Source: Emticicia agri
Lineage (GTDB): Bacteria > Bacteroidota > Bacteroidia > Cytophagales > Spirosomataceae
Assembly (NCBI RefSeq): GCF_004168285.1
Contig: NZ_SEWF01000009.1
Location: 1 to 64,000 of the forward strand
Length of the DNA stretch: 64,000 nt
Direction: 5' to 3'
The notes beneath the pieces are model-generated. The model saw only the letters and a program-made list of their open reading frames with translations, was not told where the DNA came from and made no database searches. Positions 40,231-49,012 of this stretch are shown here, in pieces. The position numbers and the translations under genes are program-made. Each line of letters begins with the position of its first letter. Within the stretch, counting starts at the first letter, position 1.

Positions 40231-42888
40231 TTACTTTTTGGTGGTAATCACAATTACGCCATTGCCGCCTCTTGCCCCATAAACTGCCCCATTACCATAT
40301 TTAATAGCACCTAATGTAGCAATTTCTCTTACGTTTATATTATTGAGTAAGGACATGATTGTATTAGGGTCATCAGTAAAATTGCCATCTATTGAAATGG
40401 CTGCCGGTTGCAAACCACCCTGAAAACTTGTTGAACTCCTGAAACCTATAAAATCTGATTTTACTGTTAAACCCGGAATCCGTCTTAGTAAATCGAATAT
40501 GGTCAGGCCCATATCTGACTCATGGATTTTAACATTAAAATCGTTTGAGATAATTCCTGAGGGTTTTTCTTCCGGCACCTCAATCTGTGCCTTATTAAAC
40601 TGAATGCCTGTATTAACAAACCGATTGGTGGTGTCAATGCCTAAAGGTTTAATAGTTAATGCTTCAACATTCTCAAAACTAATTCTATTGAGGCTTTCAT
40701 TATCAAGCGTAAAATCATTGGGTAAGCTACCTGAAATACCTTCATTATCCCAGAAATCTCTCAATTCAGCGTTCTGATAATTAGTAATTGTTCCATCTTT
40801 GGCAAATTCAAGATAAAAATTTGGCAGCACAATTTGCGAACGCTTATAAGGATAATCTTTAAAAGTAAGCCTTAAAGCTTCGGTTCTTTTGGTTAAGAAT
40901 ACTAATAAAGGAAACTCTGAATGTAAATAAAAATGATTAGTTATTGCGTCAAATTTACACAATTCAGCTGCTTTTACGGCTACTAATGAGCTATCCTCTA
41001 ATTGTGATTTTACTGTTACGTAAGCATCATAAATGTCAAGTATTTTTCTCATTTTAAATACCACAAAACCATTTTCCTCTAACTTATTCTGGCTTAATGA
41101 AATCAGAAAATACTTTAAACTTTCCTGATAGATTTTAAGTTGGTTCTTTTTCCAGAGCAATTGTTGTTTTTCGTCGATTGGAGTCAATTTTTCAAAAAAC
41201 CTATCTCCTTTAATTGTACTTTCTTTGCCGTCGTGTTCAAACTGATCCAATTGGTAAGTCATTACATAACCCAAAGCATTATTGGTAACAATTAGAGGTT
41301 TATTGGCTTTTGCTGTTAGTTTTTTTGATTCGTCATAGTCAAAACTGACTACTTCAGGCTTAGCAATTACACAATTATCAGGAAATTGTGTTTTGCCCAT
41401 TAATTCATTTGGGTCACCTAACAAAGCTTTAGAAAAGATTTTCCAGTTTTTCTGAAAGTCTTTATCTTTTTCGTTGGATACCGCATAGTTATCAGGTTTC
41501 AAAATGATTTCATGTGTACTTAAATTCTCTTTGGCATTGATGGCCTCTTTGACCAAATAAAATTTCGGATGATAGGTTAATAATTCGAGGTGCTGTAAGG
41601 TTATAGGCACTTTTAACGTAAATCTTCCTTCTTTATTAGTTTTTACCCCATTTTCGGTTTGATTGATGAATACATCTGCGGCCTCAACCTGAAATCCATT
41701 TGCATCAGTTACTTTGCCATAAATAAACCAGAATTTAGATTCATTCTCGGTATAGAGACTTGCGATAGCTTCCTGCGATGGGTTTTCTGATAGAGTGCTT
41801 TCATCTTGATAATCATCTGGTAAAATACTTGAAAAGCCCTCATTTCCCCAATAATCTCTTAATATCATTCCATTAGGTTTGGTTACCCAACCATTAGGCG
41901 TAAATTCTATCGGGCCATTTCCTAAAACAATCTGTGAAAATTTATAGGGGTAGTCAGTAAACAAAGGTCTTTGGTTAAACTGATTAAGCAAGAAAACGAT
42001 TAATGGCTTATCCAGATAAAGAGTGAATCGCTTGGTAAGGCTGTCATAGCTGCAAATGGCATCCTGCGTACATTTGAATAGTAACTCCTCTTTTAGTTCT
42101 CTTGCCACACTTGTTCTACCTAAGTATGAGTCTTTTATTTGCGCTTCTTTGAATACCTCAAAGCCGTTCTGCCCTAATTTACTTTGGCTAAGCGAAACGA
42201 GAAAATTTCTGAATGAGTCGTGGTAAGCTCTTTTCCTGAATTTCCTCCATCTGTTTTCCTGCTTTTCATCTTTGGGTTTAAGGTTTTCAAAAAATTTATC
42301 TCCGGCAAAAAAAGTCAGTTGGCCATTTGAAATAAAATTTTCCATCTGAAACATAATCTTATAACCTAAACCATTATTCTGAATAAAAATAGGTTCATTA
42401 GCAGTTGCCACTACATTTTTATCTTTATCGTACTCCAACTTGATAGCTTCCGGATTCATTATCTCACAATCTGCTGTAAATTGCGAATTACCTAATAAGC
42501 CATCTTTAAATATTCTCCATTTTTTCTTCCAGTCTTTATCTCGTTTAGCCGTAATTTTTACCTCTTTCAACATGGTAGAACTCTCCAATAAAAACACAAT
42601 GGTTTTGTTCATTTCATTGGGTGCTAATACTTTTTTAACAGTATTATAACCAATAAATGAAACTACCAATTCAATCTTCTGAATACTCTTAGAAACCTTT
42701 AAGGTAAAACTACCGTCGGCTTTGGTAGCGGTGCCAATAGAAGTATTATTTACATACACATTCACAAATTCAAGCGGAGTTCTATTCATTTCTAAAACCT
42801 TGCCTTTGATATGCCATGCGTTATCTTGTGCAAAGATTAAATGTGGTAAAAAAATGAATATCAAGTAAAGTAGTCGCCATTTCATCAT
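40231..42888 (-). CDS. Duplicated CarboxypepD_reg protein ending in a TonB plug without barrel
   Basis: 885 residues from the ATG at 42888 ('MMKWRLLYLIFIFLPH...AQ', signal peptide); the frame is open 16 codons further. It consists of two tandem modules (about 25-385 and 390-720). Each has a CarboxypepD_reg beta-sandwich ('WHIKGKVLEMNRTPLEFVNV', 'WFIYGKVTDANGFQVEAADV') followed by a conserved domain ('KDWKKKWRIFKDGLLG', 'KDFQKNWKIFSKALLG'). The C-terminus (about 770-885) is a SusC-type plug ending 'GAVYGARGGNGVIVITTKK', exactly where a barrel would begin. The carboxyl end may bind a partner barrel (inference). TATATTTG at 42934-42941 on the minus strand may be its -7 box. Confidence 0.8.
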   Translation of the reverse strand: MMKWRLLYLIFIFLPHLIFAQDNAWHIKGKVLEMNRTPLEFVNVYVNNTSIGTATKADGSFTLKVSKSIQKIELVVSFIGYNTVKKVLAPNEMNKTIVFLLESSTMLKEVKITAKRDKDWKKKWRIFKDGLLGNSQFTADCEIMNPEAIKLEYDKDKNVVATANEPIFIQNNGLGYKIMFQMENFISNGQLTFFAGDKFFENLKPKDEKQENRWRKFRKRAYHDSFRNFLVSLSQSKLGQNGFEVFKEAQIKDSYLGRTSVARELKEELLFKCTQDAICSYDSLTKRFTLYLDKPLIVFLLNQFNQRPLFTDYPYKFSQIVLGNGPIEFTPNGWVTKPNGMILRDYWGNEGFSSILPDDYQDESTLSENPSQEAIASLYTENESKFWFIYGKVTDANGFQVEAADVFINQTENGVKTNKEGRFTLKVPITLQHLELLTYHPKFYLVKEAINAKENLSTHEIILKPDNYAVSNEKDKDFQKNWKIFSKALLGDPNELMGKTQFPDNCVIAKPEVVSFDYDESKKLTAKANKPLIVTNNALGYVMTYQLDQFEHDGKESTIKGDRFFEKLTPIDEKQQLLWKKNQLKIYQESLKYFLISLSQNKLEENGFVVFKMRKILDIYDAYVTVKSQLEDSSLVAVKAAELCKFDAITNHFYLHSEFPLLVFLTKRTEALRLTFKDYPYKRSQIVLPNFYLEFAKDGTITNYQNAELRDFWDNEGISGSLPNDFTLDNESLNRISFENVEALTIKPLGIDTTNRFVNTGIQFNKAQIEVPEEKPSGIISNDFNVKIHESDMGLTIFDLLRRIPGLTVKSDFIGFRSSTSFQGGLQPAAISIDGNFTDDPNTIMSLLNNINVREIATLGAIKYGNGAVYGARGGNGVIVITTKK

Positions 42889-43080
42889 GAGAGCGTTGAT
42901 ATTTGAAATGTCTAATTTTTTACGAATATATTTCAAATATAGTCATTTCATGGTTTCCCGGAATCACCCTTTGCTTTTCTTTTTCCTATGGTCGCTTTTT
43001 TACTACTCTTTGGCGTAATTTTCCATGCCTTCTGCCGTTTTTTCGATGAGTTTTGTAGCATAAATGAAACATTTATTGCT

Positions 43081-44532
43081 ATGAAAAAACCATTGATACT
43101 TTTTGTATTACTTACTTGTTCCCTTTCAATCTGCGCACAGGAGTTAACCGTAATCGACTCAACCAATAGCATCACAATTTTGCCCAAGAGCATACGGGCA
43201 AGCCGTACTTCATTGGTAACCAATCATAATACCGCCATTGGAACCGGGGCATTATTTGGCAATAATTCAGGCAACTATAATACTGCCATCGGGTTTAATG
43301 CGGGCTTTAATTCTGTTGGTAATGGCAATGTATTTATCGGATACAATGCGGGTCATAGTTATTTTGCCAATGATCTGTTAATTATCAGAGGTAGAGATAG
43401 CAATTATGGGTTGATTGCAGGAAGTTTTGCCAACAAAACAGTCGGGATTAATACCGATTCTCCGACAGCCAATCTGCATGTTACCAGTTTTTCTGAATCA
43501 ACTACTTTCAGAATTACCAATTCTGTGGTAACAAGTACAGCAGGGCTTAGTCTGGATTTAAGTGGTCAGAATGCTTATATCCTCAATGGTCAGCCTTTAG
43601 GGCTTTTAAGTTTAGGGGCTAATAATCATAGTGTTATGCACTTTACTCCCGCAGGGAAAATAGGTATAAATACAACTGCCCCCGTAGGTAATCTGGATAT
43701 TCATTCAGACGTTATCACGCCTGCCAGTGCTTCTTTCAGATTATTTAATAACAGTAGTATCGACAGAGGCTTTTACTTGAATCTGGTTAATAATGACACT
43801 TACCTTATTAATCAGATTACCGGGGGAAATATGAATTTTTATACAGAGGGGCTTCAACGAATGACCATCAGTAGTAATGGTAAAATTGGAATCGGCACTT
43901 TCAGTCCGGCTTCGAGATTAGATATCAGATACAATTCAGATTTAACAGATGCGCAGTTACAGCTTTTTGAGGATGAATTTGACTATGCCCGATTGAGATT
44001 CAAAAATATATACTCAAGTACTACTAATCAGCATTGGGACATAGCAGCAACCGTTGATGAACTTGCAGCTTCTACAGCAGGAGACCAGTTGAATTTTTAC
44101 CTGAATGGGAGAGGAGATATTTTTCAGATTAGAGGAAATGGTTCGGCTTGCTTGAATGGAAATCTGGTTACCACCGGAGCGGCTTGTACTTCTGATATCC
44201 GTTACAAAAAGAATTTCAAAAATCTTACCAATAGCCTTGATAAGGTTTCCCGTATGCAAGGGCTTTACTATTTCTGGAAAACCGATGAATTTAAAGAAAA
44301 AGGGTTTACTACCGACCGCCAGATAGGATTTATTGCACAGGAAGTTGAACAGCTTTTTCCGGAATTGGTTTCTACCGATGCGAAAGGTTATAAATCGGTT
44401 GATTATGCTCGCCTGACTCCTGTTCTGGTAGAGGCCATTAAGGAACTGAAAGAAAGAAATGATTTATTGGAACAAAAATTGAATAGAATTGAAAAACTGC
44501 TTTCTGAAAATACACTACAAGCAAAAAAATGA
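43081..44532 (+). CDS. Secreted fibre-like protein with S74 intramolecular chaperone domain
   Basis: 483 residues from the ATG at 43081 (signal peptide 'MKKPLILFVLLTCSLSICAQ'); the longer frame to 42988 would bury the signal. The N-terminal part has YadA-head-like repeats ('NTAIGTGALFGNNSGNYNTA', 'NGNVFIGYNAG'), the middle repeated beta-strand units ('KIGINTTAP', 'KIGIGTFSP'). The C-terminus is a Peptidase_S74 domain, 'TSDIRYKKNFKNLTNSLDKV' with the Ser and Lys of the autocleavage dyad, and 'QIGFIAQEVEQLFPELV', ending in a coiled coil. Such domains trimerise phage and bacterial fibres, then cut themselves off. Confidence 0.85.
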   Translation: MKKPLILFVLLTCSLSICAQELTVIDSTNSITILPKSIRASRTSLVTNHNTAIGTGALFGNNSGNYNTAIGFNAGFNSVGNGNVFIGYNAGHSYFANDLLIIRGRDSNYGLIAGSFANKTVGINTDSPTANLHVTSFSESTTFRITNSVVTSTAGLSLDLSGQNAYILNGQPLGLLSLGANNHSVMHFTPAGKIGINTTAPVGNLDIHSDVITPASASFRLFNNSSIDRGFYLNLVNNDTYLINQITGGNMNFYTEGLQRMTISSNGKIGIGTFSPASRLDIRYNSDLTDAQLQLFEDEFDYARLRFKNIYSSTTNQHWDIAATVDELAASTAGDQLNFYLNGRGDIFQIRGNGSACLNGNLVTTGAACTSDIRYKKNFKNLTNSLDKVSRMQGLYYFWKTDEFKEKGFTTDRQIGFIAQEVEQLFPELVSTDAKGYKSVDYARLTPVLVEAIKELKERNDLLEQKLNRIEKLLSENTLQAKK

Positions 44533-44533
44533 T

Positions 44534-46261
44534 ATGAAATCAGGAATCTTAACACTGCTGGTCTTTTTAATCACTTATTCTCTGTCAGCACAAACCATTC
44601 CGGCTTTTCCGGGTGCCGAGGGATTCGGGGCATCTGCTACAGGCGGACGGGGTGGACAGGTTATTTATGTAACCAATCTTAATTGTAGTGGCCCCGGCTC
44701 TTTAGCGGCTGCATTGCAGGTGGTAGGCAAAAAATATATTCTCTTTAAGGTAAGCGGCGTAATACCCTGTGCGGCAGAGGTATTCAGGGGCGATGTGTAT
44801 ATTGCAGGTCAGACCTCACCCAGTGGTGTGGTTGTGCGTGGCATTATCTTAGACGAAATCTATGAAACCAATACCAACTCTAAAAATGTCATTATCAGAC
44901 ATTTGCGGTCAAGACCTAAATTAGGCACAAACCTGCCTAATCAGGGTTATATATTAGATGATGCGTTGCGATTGGATGGAGCTTCGAATGTAATTGTTGA
45001 CCATTGTTCGTTTGCCAATGCAGTAGATGAGTCGGTACAGATTTCAAATTCTCATAATATCACTATTCAGAATTGCCAGTTGGCTGAAACATTGGGAGAA
45101 CATTATCCTTTGGGGGGAATGTTGATGAATTACAGTGAAGCCGGACACGAGCAGGATAATATCAGTATTCATCATAATGTATGGAACAGGATAGGGGGCA
45201 GAATGCCGGAGTTCTCCTGTGAATCGCCTCATTGCCGAAACAGAACTTTAAATTTTGAGGTATCTGATAATCTTTTCTGGGACCAGCAGATTCAGACCTG
45301 GTACAATCCGTGTACTGCTGGTGGTGATGGTTGCCGGGATTTTCACCTGAATCTTAATTTTGTGAATAACCGAACAGTCGCACGAAACAGTTATACGGGG
45401 CCATTAGCTTCGGCTGAGATATTAGGTAATGCCAGTAACCGACTATTTGCCAATGGCAATACCATGAATCAGTACCCCACTTTAGCAGATTATCAGTTGT
45501 TTTATTGTTGCAATGATTTTAATACCAATGCGCCTAATACAAATCTGGGCTCAGCTACCCGTTTAACGACCCGTCATAACTTTCCTACCATCAGCTATAC
45601 GGCTTCTAATGAGTTAGTAACCTATGCCGTTGAAAATGTAGGAGCATTTCCAAGAGACCCGATGGACAGGCGCTTAATGACACCACTCAAAAACAATGTT
45701 ATTGATTCAAACCCCATCAACGGAACAGATTATTATAATGATGCCTTTCAGGTTGATGCGGCTCAAAGTGCCCCTATTGATACGGACAATGACGGCATGC
45801 CTAACGATTGGGAAACAGCCAATGGTCTGAATCCTGCTGTACAAGACCACAATGGTACCCAGCTATCGAAGAAATTTACAGGTATAGAGGGTTATACAAA
45901 CCTTGAATGTTACCTGAACGAATTATCAGATAAAATTGTAGGAAAAAAAAATATCGTCGTTGAGCCGGGCGGAGGTACTTCTATTACCGGATTAGAGTTG
46001 AATGCCGATGAAAGAATTGTGGTAACGATTTCGCCAAATCCTACCGAAGCAGGAATTACTATTAAATTGAACGGAGAGGTAAGTCATACCTGGCGGTTTG
46101 AAATGATTGATTCAATGGGGCGTGTGCTGGTACAGGAAAATAACCTTAATGAATCAACCCTGAGTTTTTTTGTACCAAGATTAATTCCAAGCGGGACATA
46201 TTTCGTAAAAATATATCTGCAGGAGGGTGTTTTAGAAAAGAAGATAATAGTGATTAAATAA
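44534..46261 (+). CDS. T9SS-exported pectate-lyase-like (right-handed beta-helix) protein
   Basis: 575 residues from the ATG at 44534, one base after the previous stop. Signal peptide 1-19. 'FPGAEGFGASATGGRGGQVI' is the typical start of Bacteroidota PL1-type pectate lyases, followed by parallel beta-helix rungs ('SNVIVDHCSFANAVDESVQI', 'HNITIQNCQLAET') and a Ca-binding type-3 repeat 'DTDNDGMPNDWE'. The C-terminal about 80 residues ('ISPNPTEAGITIKL', 'PSGTYFVKIYLQEG', end 'KKIIVIK') form a type-A T9SS sorting domain, so the product should be secreted or surface-attached through SprA. Catalytic residues not verified. Confidence 0.87.
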   Translation: MKSGILTLLVFLITYSLSAQTIPAFPGAEGFGASATGGRGGQVIYVTNLNCSGPGSLAAALQVVGKKYILFKVSGVIPCAAEVFRGDVYIAGQTSPSGVVVRGIILDEIYETNTNSKNVIIRHLRSRPKLGTNLPNQGYILDDALRLDGASNVIVDHCSFANAVDESVQISNSHNITIQNCQLAETLGEHYPLGGMLMNYSEAGHEQDNISIHHNVWNRIGGRMPEFSCESPHCRNRTLNFEVSDNLFWDQQIQTWYNPCTAGGDGCRDFHLNLNFVNNRTVARNSYTGPLASAEILGNASNRLFANGNTMNQYPTLADYQLFYCCNDFNTNAPNTNLGSATRLTTRHNFPTISYTASNELVTYAVENVGAFPRDPMDRRLMTPLKNNVIDSNPINGTDYYNDAFQVDAAQSAPIDTDNDGMPNDWETANGLNPAVQDHNGTQLSKKFTGIEGYTNLECYLNELSDKIVGKKNIVVEPGGGTSITGLELNADERIVVTISPNPTEAGITIKLNGEVSHTWRFEMIDSMGRVLVQENNLNESTLSFFVPRLIPSGTYFVKIYLQEGVLEKKIIVIK

Positions 46262-46275
46262 TTGGGTGTATTCAG

Positions 46276-46308
46276 AAGAGGATTAGGGTTACTAATCCTC
46301 CTTTTTGT
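46276..46308 (+). terminator. Rho-independent terminator after the lyase gene
   Basis: GAGGATTA (46278-46285) pairs with TAATCCTC (46293-46300), loop 7 nt, then CTTTTTG. Ends the two-gene unit of fibre-like protein and lyase. Confidence 0.8.
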
Positions 46309-46392
46309 TTTATTAAAATAAATCAAAAAAAACTTGGAAATGTCATATTAATATTTTATATTTATTGCATATAATTAAATGGTGATACAGTA

Positions 46393-46588
46393 AGAACTCG
46401 TCTATCATTATTTTCACCGAATGAAACGGCCGCCGTCGCGGTCGGTGTCTAAAATAACAAAGGAACAATTTTAGTATGCAATGCGGACTTAAGTCCGCTT
46501 ATATAAATAAAAAGTACCTTTGTTATCTTAGACGGCGACTTCAGTCGCTGATACTTAAAGGTTTAAATTGAAATGTTAGACAAGTTCT
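46393..46588. mobile_element. MITE-like palindromic element centred on GCGGACTTAAGTCCGC
   Basis: A 196-bp unit bounded by AGAACTCGTCTA (46393-46404) and TAGACAAGTTCT (46577-46588), inverted with one mismatch. Inner arms 46447-46466 and 46514-46533 (around ATAACAAAGG) are also inverted. The exact centre (46490/46491) is the perfect 16-bp palindrome 46483-46498. No ORF. It fills the second half of the 380-bp gap before the NTF2-like lipoprotein gene; the first part holds only the terminator. Confidence 0.7.
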
Positions 46589-46641
46589 AAAAGAAAGTTT
46601 TCTCGGATAAAATTTTTTAGACTCTTAAAATTTTTCTAATT

Positions 46642-47184
46642 ATGAAAACGAATTTGTTATCGCTAATGCTGCTTTCAGCAATTGCTTATGCCTGCCAGAC
46701 AGCCAATTCCTCTCCAACGGGGTTCAATGACCTCGAAACAGAAAAAAAAGAAATCATGGCTGTAATTCAAACCGAAACTGATTGTTTTTTCAAGCGGGAT
46801 TATAATTGTTGGCAAAACCAATTTTCTCACTCTGATTACGCTTATCAGGCCTGGAGTAACGCCGATGGAACTTTTGATGCCAGTGTAGGCTGGGAAAACA
46901 TCAATAAGAACCTGGGTAAATTTATTAAGGAAAACCCCACTGAAAAAGAGGAGGCAGGCAATAGCCATCCCGTAGTTAAACGTGAAAACATCCGTTATAA
47001 ATTCTACGGCAATAATGCTGCACATCTTACATGGGACCAGTATAACAGCGACCGTGACCAGAAATACTTTTTGCAAAGCAAAGAAGTAAGGCTGATGGAA
47101 AAAATAAACGGTCAATGGAAAATTGTAAACGTTTCAGCTTTCTGGAATTATAAAAATAAAATTCCGTTAGCGCAGAATCAATGA
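46642..47184 (+). CDS. NTF2/SnoaL-like lipoprotein
   Basis: 180 residues with a lipobox Cys18 ('MLLSAIAYACQTANS'). The mature part has the cone-shaped NTF2/DUF4440-like pattern: 'EIMAVIQTETDCFFKRDYNC' opening helix, 'DASVGWENINKNLGKFI', 'RYKFYGNNAAHLTWDQYN' and the final strands 'KEVRLMEKINGQWKIVNVSA'. Such small lipoproteins are common in Bacteroidota and rarely have known substrates. It is transcribed alone, between the palindromic element and a terminator. Confidence 0.75.
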   Translation: MKTNLLSLMLLSAIAYACQTANSSPTGFNDLETEKKEIMAVIQTETDCFFKRDYNCWQNQFSHSDYAYQAWSNADGTFDASVGWENINKNLGKFIKENPTEKEEAGNSHPVVKRENIRYKFYGNNAAHLTWDQYNSDRDQKYFLQSKEVRLMEKINGQWKIVNVSAFWNYKNKIPLAQNQ

Positions 47185-47198
47185 TAGTTGACTTGTAA

Positions 47199-47224
47199 GA
47201 AAGGCTTCGGAAGGAGCCTTTTTC
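47199..47224 (+). terminator. Rho-independent terminator
   Basis: AAAGGCT (47200-47206) pairs with AGCCTTT (47215-47221), 8-nt loop, then TTTC. Follows the NTF2-like gene. Confidence 0.65.
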
Positions 47225-47359
47225 ATTTAAAGACCTAAACGCTTGCCAACAGACTTTTTTTCTGAATCTGGAACTAAAACAAAATCAAAAACATTGTCTA
47301 TTAAATCAGTAGATTATTGATTGCTATTCAATATTATTCATCTTAAAAATATAAAGCTT

Positions 47360-47995
47360 ATGTCATTAAGATTAGGAGATATCGCACCTGACTTTACAGC
47401 AGAAACCACACAAGGTACTATCCATTTTCATGAGTGGCTCGGAAATTCATGGGGTTTATTATTTTCACATCCCGCAGACTTTACTCCGGTTTGTACAACA
47501 GAATTAGGAAAGACCGCGCTTTTGAAAGGTGAATTTGAAAAAAGAAATGTAAAAGTTATCGCTGTGTCAGTAGATGATTTAGATTCTCATAACAGATGGG
47601 TGCCGGATATTCAGGAAGTAAATGGCGTTGAAGTAAACTTCCCGATTATTGCAGATGGAGACCGTACAGTAGCTACGTTATACGATATGATTCATCCGAA
47701 TGCGTCCGAAAAAGCAACTGTAAGATCAGTATTTGTAATAGGGCCGGATAAAAAAATAAAATTAACTCTTACTTATCCTGCTTCAACAGGTCGTAATTTC
47801 CAGGAGATTTTGAGAGTGATAGACTCGTTGCAATTAACGGCTAACTATCAGGTTGCTACTCCAGCCGACTGGAAAGATGGCGATGATACGATAGTAGTAC
47901 CTGCTGTATCTACAGAAGACGCAATCAATAAGTTTCCTAAAGGTGTAAATGTGGTAAAGCCTTACCTGAGATATACACCACAGCCTAATAAATAA
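47360..47995 (+). CDS. 1-Cys peroxiredoxin (Prx6 type)
   Basis: 211 residues from the ATG at 47360 ('MSLRLGDIAPDFTAETTQG'); the frame extends 13 codons upstream without a sensible start. The peroxidatic Cys45 is in 'HPADFTPVCTTELG', and it is the only Cys in the protein, so this is a 1-Cys enzyme needing an external thiol. Prx6-type C-terminal dimer domain from about 165 ('TPADWKDGDDTIVVPAVSTE', 'VKPYLRYTPQPNK'). It reduces peroxides in the cytoplasm. Single-gene unit with terminators on both sides. Confidence 0.94.
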   Translation: MSLRLGDIAPDFTAETTQGTIHFHEWLGNSWGLLFSHPADFTPVCTTELGKTALLKGEFEKRNVKVIAVSVDDLDSHNRWVPDIQEVNGVEVNFPIIADGDRTVATLYDMIHPNASEKATVRSVFVIGPDKKIKLTLTYPASTGRNFQEILRVIDSLQLTANYQVATPADWKDGDDTIVVPAVSTEDAINKFPKGVNVVKPYLRYTPQPNK

Positions 47996-48021
47996 GATTT
48001 GTAACAATAGATTTTTCAGAG

Positions 48022-48057
48022 AAAACCGGAGGCAAAAACCTCCGGTTTTTATTTTTT
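48022..48057 (+). terminator. Rho-independent terminator after the peroxiredoxin gene
   Basis: AAAACCGGAGG (48022-48032) pairs with CCTCCGGTTTT (48039-48049), loop CAAAAA, followed by a T-rich tail. Strong GC stem. Confidence 0.9.
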
Positions 48058-48128
48058 GATTATTTTTGCACAATATTTGCGTTGTAAGTAGCATTAGAAT
48101 AATCGAAAAGATTTCGCTATTGCGTCTA

Positions 48129-48935
48129 ATGAGAAAAAAGAAAAAGAACCTGACACGGCCAACCAATCAGCAAAAACCATTGGTAAAGCGGATATTCAAT
48201 CTGAAGACTTTATATGCCTTTATTATGATTGCGCTTATCATTCTTTATCCTGTTTATGTGAGCGATGGTCAGAAATGGACTTATGTCGATAGCTTTGGTA
48301 TAAAAGTGCCTTTGCGCTATACCATTCATGGCATTGATGTATCGCACCACAATAAAAAAATCGACTGGCATAAAGTAAAAAATAGTAATGATAATGTGGG
48401 GGTAAGTTTTTGCTTCATCAAGGCAACGGAGGGAACTGATTTGAAAGACCAGGATTTTCAGAATAACTGGCGAGAAGCGAAAAAGGTTGGTTTAATGCGG
48501 GGTGCTTATCATTTTTATGTACCCTGGGCGGACCCTGTTCTTCAGGCGAAAAACTTTATCGCTTCTGTGTCGCTTAGTGAAGGAGACTTTGTTCCGGTGG
48601 TTGATTTTGAAGTACAGGGGCTCAATAAAAAAGTAAGACAGAATCTGGTTGCCAATGTAAACACTTTTATTGAGCATCTGAAAAACCATTATGGCGTTGA
48701 CCCTATTATTTACACCAACAAACATATTTATCGGCAATACATTAAAGGTAATTTCGACCATTATCCGCTTTGGATTTCTGATTATGACAGCAGAAAATTA
48801 GAGGGATTTGAAAATTCGAACCTGATGTTGTGGCAACATAGCACTAACGGACGCCTTGATGGTATCAGTGGAGACGTAGATTTTAATGTTTTTGTAGCTT
48901 CTAAAAGCCATTTAGCCGATATTTGTGTTAAATAA
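48129..48935 (+). CDS. Membrane-anchored GH25 muramidase
   Basis: 268 residues from the ATG at 48129 ('[17 protein letters not shown]'); the frame extends 21 codons further upstream. A basic cytoplasmic tail is followed by one TM helix (about 26-46) and a GH25 lysozyme domain: '[15 protein letters not shown]' with the catalytic Asp, '[15 protein letters not shown]', 'GAYHFYVPW', 'PVVDFEVQ' with the catalytic Asp-x-Glu, and 'LWISDYD'. It should cleave peptidoglycan in the periplasm while anchored in the inner membrane. Likely a growth or remodelling enzyme. Confidence 0.92.
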   Translation: MRKKKKNLTRPTNQQKPLVKRIFNLKTLYAFIMIALIILYPVYVSDGQKWTYVDSFGIKVPLRYTIHGIDVSHHNKKIDWHKVKNSNDNVGVSFCFIKATEGTDLKDQDFQNNWREAKKVGLMRGAYHFYVPWADPVLQAKNFIASVSLSEGDFVPVVDFEVQGLNKKVRQNLVANVNTFIEHLKNHYGVDPIIYTNKHIYRQYIKGNFDHYPLWISDYDSRKLEGFENSNLMLWQHSTNGRLDGISGDVDFNVFVASKSHLADICVK

Positions 48936-49012
48936 GACTTATTCCTACCCCCAACAGGGAAATATATACTAATCAAATCAAGACCTCCATTGGGGACGGA
49001 GGTATTCATGCT

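Noticed and set aside
42948-43223. 91-residue minus-strand ORF
   Set aside because: It lies across the start and signal-peptide region of the S74 protein, has no recognisable motif and shows antisense-type composition.
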